From: Planctomycetota bacterium
GTDB lineage: Bacteria; Planctomycetota; Phycisphaerae; Sedimentisphaerales; SM23-30
NCBI GenBank assembly: GCA_022705365.1
Contig: JAKJEP010000014.1
Coordinates: 1 to 20,960, forward strand
DNA length: 20,960 bases
Reading direction: 5' to 3'
A program made the translations under genes and the position numbers. Shown here piece after piece: positions 8,101 through 15,440 of the stretch. Numbering within the stretch: position 1 is the first letter of the stretch; each line of letters starts with the position of its first letter. The notes beneath the pieces were generated by a model. That model was not told the origin of the DNA. It did no database searches and was given only the letters and a program-made list of their open reading frames with translations.

Positions 8101-9726
8101 GATTCGTATCAAGGCCCGGGCCTGCGCCATGCGGCCCAGAAGGGCATCGGGTTTGGATTCGGCCGCCCGGCGGAGGGTATCGACGGCGCGGGGGGTATCG
8201 CCGAGCAAATCATAGCCGCCGGTGACGACTAGCAGCATGACCGGATCGTCCGGGTGGGCGGTCTTTACTTTCTCCAGGATTTCCCGTGCCAAATCCGGCT
8301 GGTCGGTTCGGACCAGGCAGGTGACCAGATACTCGACCGCCTGGGGCCGGTCCGGGTAATATTTATAGTAGGCATGGGCATCTTCCAGAGCCTGCTGATA
8401 GAAGCCGTCTTCGATCAGGCTGGCGGTCAGATAGCGACGGGCGGCTGCATGGTCGGGCTGCAGCTCGGTAACGCGGCGCATGGCCAGGCGGGCCAGTTCC
8501 TGTTTGCCCTGGGCCTGCACCGCCTGGGCATAGTTATAATGCGCCTCCGGCCAGTCGCGGAATTCTGCTTTCAGGGAAAAGAGTTTGGTTTCTGCTTCGG
8601 CGGCCCGGCCGCGTCCCAGCAGCATTTTGGCCTCCAGCAGGCGGGCCTGGGCATGGCGGGGATTTTCCTTTAGGATGTCCCCAACATACTGTTCTGCCAG
8701 TTGTTCATCCTGCAGCATGAGGGCCAGCGAAGCCCGCTGGAGTTTCAACTGAAGCTCGGTGGGATATAGTGCCAGCAGTTTATCCAGTTCCTGCGCGGCC
8801 TGGCCAATCTTTTCGCGCTGGGCTTCCAGGGAGAAATCGTCCTGGCTGCTATCCGGGAAGTCGGGAAAAGCGGTTTCCAGGTCGTGGACAATCAGCGCGG
8901 AGGCGGCCAGCGGAGCGGGTTTTTCGGCGGATAATATTGCCGCCCGTGCGGCCTGGAGTGCCGCCGGGTTTTTCTGCTGAATACACAATTGTACCAGTGT
9001 GGCGGCGGCTTCGTCCCGTGAGGGATCGCGGGCCACCACGGCGAGCAGCATTTCGGTCGCGTTGGCAAAGGCCTGCTGGGCCTGCTGTTTTTCCGCTTCT
9101 GCCAGTTTGGCGGCGGCCTTTCGTTTGTCCTCATCCCCGGTGGTGGCAGCCACTTCCTCGTCCTGACCGTATCGGCGGGAGAGCCGCAGATGGGCCTGTC
9201 CGATTTCCGACCAGTTCAGGCCGGCGGCCTGCTGCTGCAAAACAGTGATTTTCTCGTCGGCGGGGGCGATCTGTTGAAGCACTTCGTTTGCCTGGTGTAA
9301 TTGGCCAATCCAGTTTTGGATGGCAGCCGCGTCCATCCGGGATTCGGTAGATGCCAAAGCCCGTTTGGCCGGCAGCGAATAGGTGTCCGACAGGGAAAGC
9401 AAGACGCGGCTCTCGTCCGGCTGGAAGCGGTCTTTTTCATCCCGGAGGCGGGTCAGCAGTTTTCTGGCTTCGTCATAGCGGCCGGAAAAAATCTGCACTC
9501 GTGCCTGCTGGAAATAGCCCTGCCAGTCATCCGGGAATTTGGCGATATAGGAATTGGTCATAGCGAGTGCTCGGTCGAGATTTCCGGCCCGGATAGCCAC
9601 ATCGATCCGGCTTAGCTGGCGGTAGGAGCGGTTGTGCCGTACATACAAAGTGATTCCGGCCGCGATGCCGATGATTACAGCCAGAATAACGACGATTAAA
9701 ACGATTCTGCGTTTCATAGATTCCAT
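5140..9726 (-). CDS. Very large membrane-anchored TPR-repeat protein of the exosortase locus
   Basis: The 1528-residue product starts with a positively charged MKRR and one membrane helix (about 8-28) without a lipobox. The rest is almost entirely helical repeats of TPR type, for example near 395-430, 560-615 and 1470-1500, plus an Ala/Gln/Lys-rich helix near 200-230. TPR arrays are protein-docking scaffolds, and the topology places them outside the inner membrane. In proteobacterial XrtA loci the equivalent slot is held by the TPR lipoprotein PrsT (about 900 residues); this one is much longer and not a lipoprotein, so orthology is only inferred. It starts 6 bases after the exosortase stop. 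The AAAGAG there is too close to the first ATG but well placed (9 bases) for the in-frame ATG at 9717, a likely alternative start. The C-terminus has no PEP-CTERM motif. Confidence 0.88.
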   Translation of the reverse strand: MESMKRRIVLIVVILAVIIGIAAGITLYVRHNRSYRQLSRIDVAIRAGNLDRALAMTNSYIAKFPDDWQGYFQQARVQIFSGRYDEARKLLTRLRDEKDRFQPDESRVLLSLSDTYSLPAKRALASTESRMDAAAIQNWIGQLHQANEVLQQIAPADEKITVLQQQAAGLNWSEIGQAHLRLSRRYGQDEEVAATTGDEDKRKAAAKLAEAEKQQAQQAFANATEMLLAVVARDPSRDEAAATLVQLCIQQKNPAALQAARAAILSAEKPAPLAASALIVHDLETAFPDFPDSSQDDFSLEAQREKIGQAAQELDKLLALYPTELQLKLQRASLALMLQDEQLAEQYVGDILKENPRHAQARLLEAKMLLGRGRAAEAETKLFSLKAEFRDWPEAHYNYAQAVQAQGKQELARLAMRRVTELQPDHAAARRYLTASLIEDGFYQQALEDAHAYYKYYPDRPQAVEYLVTCLVRTDQPDLAREILEKVKTAHPDDPVMLLVVTGGYDLLGDTPRAVDTLRRAAESKPDALLGRMAQARALIRINREAEAEKILLDELDKDPRQHRIHFALGQMYADTGRNFQALEEYREALRLDSNNDTYRLAIARIQMETGDLEESRQMLEQISSPSTQSQLMALQLKLIQEQTLPAVPALEQIGIADRIGLAMTYLQSGQPEECIKICQTELTRKNDSIEIRTLLSQAYRALGQRDQCEEQYRILLQMGPRKLSNYLVLTRFLNDTNSPEEITKKLSVIPGAETYMIDLALGWLLEGQKNYPQAMESYRRAEKNVEAPQEVRSLATLFTARSLVSQGQIAPALELLNTIRQGEIGGDSVDFIKIGLLLQAERPAEADAIAQNLSRTAGEQRDKVLFRKLIRYYQDRQQFDQAMALTEKEEQLFPKDPEPYLLRASVLEGQNRWEEAVACYRQAKNLQPNMFAIYRSLARALNRLQQPQQALEVLAELEKSGQSGWSAAMFEKGILFEEWGLQKQAIACYEALAASGYSSNPKLQLFLGRNFAILGEKTQARQMLEKIPEYSPDYVKAQLLLAWLTEDTDAKVERLRQVQARHPQDAAAAAEMMNTLLAENRADEAVSVFSAFLQGQNRDQALPDELRLPATRAFVLASDRPAAAAASAEIAKQWSGQRSWRLLAILLYLDQQPDRAAELLTPAPESDFYDSVLGLCCAGRIKNENQIQARLTRLEELDRQAAQNPNMRPVPLLYKICIRLAAGQNDLAQAELARFQNPRSLDSTIASELVSYSLAHPNRPEVVQLLMANAALDLGIPELGRQWSLEVLQARPSCLWAAATASSFAADKAVMQKTLELLEPQDGLLAKTIEAKILLEDQEYEKAAALYGQIIAEGQDPGDLLLYQGIALENAGQLEKALEIYRKVWNETKNFMAANNAAYVITLLYPKNPEKLTEAQEMMEAVLQAMPNEPTVRDTAGWIDYLLGRCESAVQTLRWAIKQLPNSPEVHYHLGMAEQALNQTESAAWHWEAAVQIGQKMQKDGTAVTPVMADIIQKARAELDKIPAQQP

Positions 9727-9732
9727 CTCTTT

Positions 9733-11370
9733 CTAGGGTAAAACCCGGTTGATTTGCGCCATGCCCGTGCGCAGGAATTCGCCGGCCCTGGCCCGGGCCT
9801 GGGGGATTCCGGTTTCGACGGGTGTGGAAACCCGGATCAAGGCGCCGCTGGCATTGCGATTTCCTAATCCATTGGCAAGAATAACGGCCTGCTGGAGCCA
9901 AAAACTGTCCGTGTATCTGCGGCCGCATTTATAGGTATAGAGATAGTAGGTTTGGCGGGAGCCGGACTGGACCACCAGTTCCCTGCAAGGCACGTCCCCA
10001 ATATCTGGGATATCGGTTACGGCCAGGGTGTTTTTGTAAATAATGTTTTGGCCGCCGCCTTCCAGGCACAGATCGGGCGGGTGGGTGCCTTTTCGATTGT
10101 CTTTGCTGAAGACCAGGCAGAAATCAACCGGTTCCCGGCCAGGGCGGGCATAGCGGCGCATGAGGGCGGCTTCCGTTTCCAGAACGACCAGCACCTGGGG
10201 ATCAAATTCGACGATATAACTGTGCCAGTCCTCGTCCTGATAGCGGATTTGTTCCGGCAGGGCCTCGGCCAGGATGGCTTCGGTATAAACGGGGGGTATG
10301 GTTCGCTGGAACCACCAAGTGCCGGCGGCCATCAGAATCGCCGCCGCCACGGCCCAACGGCTGTTTCGGCTCCGGATGGCATTCCAGAGAAGCGTCCCCT
10401 GCGGTGGATCGCTGCCGGTGCGGCGGACATCCGCGAACAAAGGGGTTACGGGGATTGGCCGGCCGGCGAGGGCATACGCCCCCAGGATGAGCCGTTCCAG
10501 TCCGAACAGCAGCAGAAACGACATGACCAAAATCATAAGCCCGGAGAAATCGTGAAACCAGCCGGTGGCGATTTCCACGGTCCACAGGTCCGCCACCACG
10601 ATGAGGCTCAGGATGCGCAGGGCATTGCTGACGACCGCCACCGGGACCGACATGGCAAACAGAAAGATCCGCGCCAGCCCTTTCAGCCGGCAGATATAAG
10701 CATAGAGAGCTCCGAAGGCCATCACGCTGATCAGAGTCCGCAAGCCGTTGCAGATATTGGCGATGACCATGGATTTATCCCCCTCCAGGAATACCCGGTT
10801 GCTGGAGCGTTCTGCAATAATTCCGATCCAGTTGGCCATGGTCACCCCCCAGTCCGCCGCCAGGATTTTCAGCCGGAAGTTCATCTGGGCAATCGAGACC
10901 TCGGGCAGGGGAACCATGAAGAATAAAAAGAAAATCGGAAACCAGAGCCGGCGAAAGGCGGTGGAACCCCACCCTATAAGCGTCAGGCCGGCCAGCACTC
11001 CGATGAAGGCAAAGCCGCTGGCGAAATTGACCCGGGCGAAGGCGGCGGTTAGGTGCAAAAGGATGGAACAGCCCAGCACCAGCCAGCCCAGTATGGGGCA
11101 GGGCCTGACGGGGATACGGGTGTAGCGAATCAGCAGATAGCCTATCAGTAAACTGACCAGGGGGACCAGAGGGGCATGGGTATAATAGCTTTCTGTCTTG
11201 GTAATCTGGTCGTAAAATCCGGAATTCAGACGGTTCCACCCCGGAAACCACCGCAGCCACATTTCCGCAAAGGTGTTGGCAAAAGCGACTGCCAGAGCGG
11301 CCGCCAACAGAGCCCAGCAGGCTGCGGCCAGCCACTGGTTCTTGTCTGTGTTTTCGGTTTTTTCCTGCAT
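9733..11370 (-). CDS. Exosortase fused to an EpsI (DUF3485) domain
   Basis: The 545-residue product joins two proteins that are often separate. Residues about 15-300 form a multi-helix exosortase with the hallmark THAPLVPLVSLLIG segment and the three catalytic-site residues of the family: Cys207 in ANICNGLR, Arg252 in SNALRILS and His273 in FHDFSGL. After a linker, a further membrane helix (about 338-354) leads into an EpsI-type domain to the end, containing PPDLCLEGGG and the YTYKCGRRYT stretch. Exosortases are transpeptidase-like membrane proteases that cut C-terminal PEP-CTERM sorting signals and are linked to EPS production. It is the first gene of the minus-strand operon. An AGGA lies 12 bases before the ATG, rather far. 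The exact exosortase subclass cannot be named from sequence reading alone. Confidence 0.92.
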   Translation of the reverse strand: MQEKTENTDKNQWLAAACWALLAAALAVAFANTFAEMWLRWFPGWNRLNSGFYDQITKTESYYTHAPLVPLVSLLIGYLLIRYTRIPVRPCPILGWLVLGCSILLHLTAAFARVNFASGFAFIGVLAGLTLIGWGSTAFRRLWFPIFFLFFMVPLPEVSIAQMNFRLKILAADWGVTMANWIGIIAERSSNRVFLEGDKSMVIANICNGLRTLISVMAFGALYAYICRLKGLARIFLFAMSVPVAVVSNALRILSLIVVADLWTVEIATGWFHDFSGLMILVMSFLLLFGLERLILGAYALAGRPIPVTPLFADVRRTGSDPPQGTLLWNAIRSRNSRWAVAAAILMAAGTWWFQRTIPPVYTEAILAEALPEQIRYQDEDWHSYIVEFDPQVLVVLETEAALMRRYARPGREPVDFCLVFSKDNRKGTHPPDLCLEGGGQNIIYKNTLAVTDIPDIGDVPCRELVVQSGSRQTYYLYTYKCGRRYTDSFWLQQAVILANGLGNRNASGALIRVSTPVETGIPQARARAGEFLRTGMAQINRVLP

Positions 11371-11741
11371 TTTCAGAGATATTCCTAATTAAACACCGGC
11401 AATGCCAGCCTAAAGCAATTATTTACAAGAAGTTACAGTCAAACCAAAAATCCGCCTGCCTTTGAAGGAGCGGTACTAATTATAAGCGGCCTCTGGTTTA
11501 AATTCCATTGAATTCTTTCAGGCTGGTGAAACACCGTATCCGGCAAACGCCTGGTTACTTTTTGTATCTTTATCGGCATTTTGTCTATTCTGATGTTGCA
11601 GTAATTTGTTGAACAGATTCCCGTTGGCATCGTCGTCAAAAGCCCATGAGAAATGCGGGTTAAAATAATAAGGAATGGAATTTTTGACGATAACGATGTA
11701 CAGTATTGCCGACGCAGGATTTACGAACAGTCAGGATAACC
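11371..11741. promoter_or_regulatory. Divergent intergenic region between the exosortase operon and the glycan-assembly operon
   Basis: This 371-bp AT-richer gap separates two head-to-head operons and must contain, or lie downstream of, promoters for both. A TTGACT reading leftward (from about 11446) and a TTGACG reading rightward (11684-11689) are visible, but neither has a good -10 box at the right distance. No clear -24/-12 (sigma-54) site was found. It contains repeat B copy 2 (11635-11665). No convincing small gene was found. Confidence 0.4.
11635..11665 (+). repeat. Short repeat B, copy 2
   Basis: This copy shares the 17-base core TGAGAAATGCGGGTTAA and a GTCAAAA(G/C)CCC lead-in with 1575-1605, in the same orientation. 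It is located 77 bases before the start of the O-antigen-ligase-like gene, while copy 1 lies upstream of wecB. Both copies are thus upstream of + strand glycan genes. The CGTCAAAAGC at its left also resembles the left end of repeat A. Confidence 0.55.
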
Positions 11742-13097
11742 ATGAGTATAAAGACGATACTTTTCGCTCTCTATTTCTTATTTTGCAGCGGGGGCGCCCT
11801 GTTTGTGCCGCTGCTGGGGATCCTGGGCTATATTCTGCATTATAACCTGGGGCCGGAAACGAAATGGTGGGCGAGTCCTCTGAATTCACTGAATATCCGT
11901 TATGCGTATACCCTGGCGGCGGTGACGGCCATCGGGATGGTATTTCACTGGGGGAAGCTTCATTTTGGGAAATCCCTGCTTTTGCGGCAGGAAAAACTTC
12001 TGCTGCTGTTTCTGGGGGTTGTGTGGCTTTCGGTATGGATCGGGCCGGACACGATAGAACGATATACGATTGTGGATCACCCCTCGGTTAAGATGATTAA
12101 AATTGTCATCATAACGCTGATGATGACTCATATTATTGCGAATCTTAAACATCTGGATCTGGTTTTCTGGGTTTTGGTTGTTGGTGCGGTTATTCTTGGC
12201 TGGCAGGCCTATACGACTCCCCGTTCCGCCTTTGCATCGGGGCGGTTAAATAATGTGGGGGGTCCGGACTTTGCCGAATCCAATTTTTTGGCGGCGTATC
12301 TTTCTGCCTTGTTGCCTGTCGTGGCGGTCCAGTTTTTACGAAGCGGCTGGCCGGGGAAATTGCTGTCGCTGGTGACGGGGGTATTGGTGGTCAATACCAT
12401 TGTTCTGACCCGCAGCCGGGGAGCGGTAGTCGGCATTACGGCCGGTGTGATTGTTGCCATGTTTTCCGCGCCGAAAAAGTATCGCGGTATTATTGGCCTG
12501 GGTTTGGTTGTTTTTGCGGCGGGAGGATATTATCTGACGGATCCGCAATTTCGGGAACGCACCGCCACCATTACCCGCAGTGAAGAGCAGCGGGATAGCT
12601 CTGCCCAGAGCCGGATTGAGTTAAGTAAGGCATCCTGGCGGATCCTAGTCGATCATCCGCTGGGAATCGGGGCGGGCAACTTTTACCAGACGATCGGCCG
12701 GTACAATGAGAATTTAGCCGGTAAGGACGCTCATAATACCTATTTGCGCTGCGGAACGGAATTGGGCCTGCAAGGCATCCTTTTGTTTGGTTTTATCATT
12801 TTTCATGTTTTCTGGCAGCTCCGGAGAGATATCAAACGGATCCGGAATCTTCCGGCCGGTCCCGTTCACGATAGTCTGGTTCTGCTGGGTTTTTCGCTGA
12901 CCATCAGCGTTGTGATTCTGTTGGGATGCTGTTTAACGGTATCTTTGCTGTACGTGGAGTTTACCTGGTGGTTGTTGTGTCTGCCGATCTGTCTGACACG
13001 GGTGATTGACAATCTGGAAGCGGAATTGCCTGCCGAACCGGTTGCGGCTGGCAACCCTGCCAAAAAACCTTTTGAGCCAAAACATGAACCAGTTTAA
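11742..13097 (+). CDS. O-antigen ligase / polymerase-like membrane protein (Wzy_C family), exosortase-locus type
   Basis: The 451-residue product has about 10-12 hydrophobic segments and the Wzy_C/O-antigen-ligase signature: a RSRG motif (224-227) at the end of a helix, then a large external loop with SRIELSKASW (Arg291) and the DAHNTYL block (His331) leading into ELGLQGILLFG. The family transfers or polymerises undecaprenol-linked glycans on the outer face of the inner membrane; a version linked to exosortases has been proposed to act in O-glycosylation. The start at 11742 is chosen because AGGA sits 5 bases before this ATG; the frame is open further upstream to a TTG at 11706 with no support. 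It is the first gene of a six-gene operon. Polymerase versus ligase cannot be told from sequence. Confidence 0.87.
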   Translation: MSIKTILFALYFLFCSGGALFVPLLGILGYILHYNLGPETKWWASPLNSLNIRYAYTLAAVTAIGMVFHWGKLHFGKSLLLRQEKLLLLFLGVVWLSVWIGPDTIERYTIVDHPSVKMIKIVIITLMMTHIIANLKHLDLVFWVLVVGAVILGWQAYTTPRSAFASGRLNNVGGPDFAESNFLAAYLSALLPVVAVQFLRSGWPGKLLSLVTGVLVVNTIVLTRSRGAVVGITAGVIVAMFSAPKKYRGIIGLGLVVFAAGGYYLTDPQFRERTATITRSEEQRDSSAQSRIELSKASWRILVDHPLGIGAGNFYQTIGRYNENLAGKDAHNTYLRCGTELGLQGILLFGFIIFHVFWQLRRDIKRIRNLPAGPVHDSLVLLGFSLTISVVILLGCCLTVSLLYVEFTWWLLCLPICLTRVIDNLEAELPAEPVAAGNPAKKPFEPKHEPV

Positions 13098-14256
13098 CCG
13101 TCAGCCCAGAAACACGGCCGTCCGGCGCATCGCCATGGTCATTACCGAGCTGCGTCTGGGCGGTGCGGAGCGGATTGTCGTCCATCTGGCCCGTTCGTTT
13201 GCGGAACAGGGAGCTGTTGTTCAGGTTGTCTGCCTGCAGGAGAAAGGATATCTGGCCCGGGAACTGGAAGATACCTCCGTCGGGGTAACCGCCCTGCACA
13301 GCCATCGGGGCTATGATGTGCCTGCTTTGTGCCGGCTGGCCGCCCTCTTTCGCGATTTCCGACCTTCGGTGGTAAATGTCCATGATTATGCCTCGCTTCC
13401 GTATGCAGCCCTGGCCCAGGGGATTTTTCCTTGCTGTCCGCTGGTCTTTTCCGCGCATGGACTTTTGTATGAGGGATTTGAAAGGCTTCGGCTTCGTTAT
13501 CGCCTCAGTCGCCGGCGGCTGGCGGCTCTAACGGCGGTTTCCGACCAGGTGGCGCAGCGCCATCGGCAGCATCTGGGCTGGAAGGGTCTGGTCGAGATTA
13601 TTCCCAACGGAGTGCCGGAGCATACTCGCTGCCCGCAGGCGAGAAATCGCATTCGCAGCGAATGGAATATTCCCGCTGGGACGTTTGTTTTTCTGGCGGC
13701 GGGGAATGCCCGGCCGGAAAAGGCCTTCGAAGATCTGCTGGAGGCCGCGGCTCTGCTGGCAGGAAGCGGCGACAATCCTCCTTTTGAGGTATGGATTGCC
13801 GGCTATCTGTCGGAAACGGCATATTGCCGGGAACTGCTGGCCTTGCAGGATCGCTTGCAGTTGAAAAATCGGGTACGGTTTCTGGGTGCCCGTGACGATA
13901 TGGTTTCCCTGTATTCCGCGGCCGATGGATTTGTTCTTTCCAGCCGCAGCGAGGGTTTGCCTCTGGTTTTGCTGGAGGCGATGATGGCGGGTCTGCCCCT
14001 AATTGCCACGCGGGTGGGCGGGATTCCGGCGGCGGTGAAAGAGGGGGTGGGGCTGCTGGTGGACCCGGCCGCGCCGCAGCAGCTTTCGGAGGCCATGCAA
14101 ACGGTATTGACCAACAGGCCGCTGCGTACGGCGATGGGGGAAAAGGCGGCGGAGTATTCGCGGGCCAACTACAGTCTGGAGCGGATGGCTGGGAATTATC
14201 TGCGATTTTTTGAAAGCATCACAGGCCAAAAGCCACGAAGCAGGATGGGGCAATAA
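13084..14256 (+). CDS. GT4-family glycosyltransferase
   Basis: The 390-residue GT-B glycosyltransferase has LGGAER near residues 25-30 (acceptor-side loop), INGVPE-type hinge, AGNARPEKAFEDLL at the start of the nucleotide-binding half, FLGARDDM, and the EX7E signature SEGLPLVLLEAMMAGLP, then RVGGIPAAV. The catalytic fold would add a sugar from a nucleotide donor to a lipid-linked acceptor at the cytoplasmic membrane. The ATG at 13084 overlaps the end of the upstream gene by 14 bases, suggesting coupled translation; no strong ribosome site is seen. The frame is open upstream to 13006, but that segment overlaps the ligase and lacks GT features. Donor and linkage are unknown. Confidence 0.88.
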   Translation: MNQFNRQPRNTAVRRIAMVITELRLGGAERIVVHLARSFAEQGAVVQVVCLQEKGYLARELEDTSVGVTALHSHRGYDVPALCRLAALFRDFRPSVVNVHDYASLPYAALAQGIFPCCPLVFSAHGLLYEGFERLRLRYRLSRRRLAALTAVSDQVAQRHRQHLGWKGLVEIIPNGVPEHTRCPQARNRIRSEWNIPAGTFVFLAAGNARPEKAFEDLLEAAALLAGSGDNPPFEVWIAGYLSETAYCRELLALQDRLQLKNRVRFLGARDDMVSLYSAADGFVLSSRSEGLPLVLLEAMMAGLPLIATRVGGIPAAVKEGVGLLVDPAAPQQLSEAMQTVLTNRPLRTAMGEKAAEYSRANYSLERMAGNYLRFFESITGQKPRSRMGQ

Positions 14257-14257
14257 G

Positions 14258-15439
14258 TTGAAAGTATTATCTTTTTCCTATTGTTTTCCGAATGCGGTTC
14301 AACCGGCCTGGGGGATGTTCGTGAAGCAGCGGCTGGCGGCCATGTCGCAGATTATGGATCTGCAGGTGGTCTCTCCCATTCCTTATTTTCCCCTGCTGGC
14401 GCCGCTTCGCCGCCTTGCGGCCGTCAGATCGGAACGGCTGGACGGTCTGACGGTACACCGGCCCCGGTTTTTTTACATTCCCGGCGTTTTGAAATCCTGG
14501 GATGGCCGGTGGTACGCCCGGGGGCTGAACGGCTGGCTGAGAAATCTGATTCGGTATTTTCAACCGGACCTGCTCGATGCCCATTTTATCTGGCCCGACG
14601 GGGTGGGAGTTTCCCGGCTGGCCCGGTCGCTGGGTCTGCCGTATGTGATTACCCAGCGCGGGAAAATTTATCCGTGTCTGGAAGTGGTCTCCCAGCGGCG
14701 TCAGTGTGCCGAGGCTCTGCAAAACGCCGCCGCGGTAATCAATGTTTCGGGGGAGCTGGCGGATATTGCCCGCCGACTGGGCGCTCCTGCTGAGCGGATT
14801 CATGTGATTCCCAATGGTGTGGATACCGTCCGGTTTCGGCCGCGCGATAAAAAAACCTGCCGTTTGCAGCTTGGTCTGCCGGAGGATGGGCGGCTAATCG
14901 TGACCGTGGCCCATCTGGGGCCTCGCAAAGGCCACTGGGAAACGGTGCGGGCCTTGTCCCGGTTGAGCGGGGATGTTCGCCTGGTTATCGTCGGGGGGGA
15001 TATGCAGGGCGGCAAAAACGAACGGGCGCTGCGAAATTATATCGACGGACTCCATCTGACGGATCGGGTTTTTTTGCCCGGCGCTCAGCCGTATGACAAA
15101 ATCCCGCTTTATTTCAACGCCGCTGATGTCAGCGTCCTGGTGTCGTATCGCGAGGGCTGTCCCAATGTCGTATTGGAAAGTCTGGCCAGCGGCACACCGG
15201 TGGTCGCCAGCCGCGTCGGGGCGGTTCCGGATATCCTGCCGGTGCCTGAAAACGGACGAATCGTTCCCCCCTGCGATGCCGAGGCGCTCACCGAAGCCCT
15301 GCAGGAGGTTCTTGAGGCCCAATGGCTGCCGGAAAAAATCGTGCATTGCCCTGCCATTCAATCCTGGGACCGTGTGGCCCGGGAAGTAGAGAAAATCTTT
15401 GTCCGTGTCTTGAATCCTTCTTCTTCAGCCGGAAAATAA
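14258..15439 (+). CDS. GT4-family glycosyltransferase with TTG start
   Basis: The 393-residue GT-B enzyme begins KVLSFSYCFPNAVQPAWG, a typical start with the acceptor loop. It carries DAHFIWPDG, TQRGKIYP, the IPNGVDTVRFRP hinge, VAHLGPRKG at the donor-binding half, and the EX7E motif in REGCPNVVLESLASGTP. The start is chosen at a TTG one base after the previous stop, with GGATGGGG 7 bases upstream. A longer in-frame TTG start at 14210 would run into the previous gene. It resembles exosortase-associated PEP-CTERM glycosyltransferases in form, but that is only an impression. The next gene starts one base after its stop. Confidence 0.87.
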   Translation: MKVLSFSYCFPNAVQPAWGMFVKQRLAAMSQIMDLQVVSPIPYFPLLAPLRRLAAVRSERLDGLTVHRPRFFYIPGVLKSWDGRWYARGLNGWLRNLIRYFQPDLLDAHFIWPDGVGVSRLARSLGLPYVITQRGKIYPCLEVVSQRRQCAEALQNAAAVINVSGELADIARRLGAPAERIHVIPNGVDTVRFRPRDKKTCRLQLGLPEDGRLIVTVAHLGPRKGHWETVRALSRLSGDVRLVIVGGDMQGGKNERALRNYIDGLHLTDRVFLPGAQPYDKIPLYFNAADVSVLVSYREGCPNVVLESLASGTPVVASRVGAVPDILPVPENGRIVPPCDAEALTEALQEVLEAQWLPEKIVHCPAIQSWDRVAREVEKIFVRVLNPSSSAGK

Positions 15440-15440
15440 C

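Noticed and set aside
11439..11639. Small open frame of 66 codons on the minus strand in the divergent gap
   Set aside because: No ribosome site, no domain or composition like neighbouring proteins, and it overlaps repeat B and the expected promoter region.
11684..11710. TTGACG at 11684 as a -35 box for the O-antigen-ligase operon
   Set aside because: No acceptable -10 hexamer lies 15 to 19 bases downstream.
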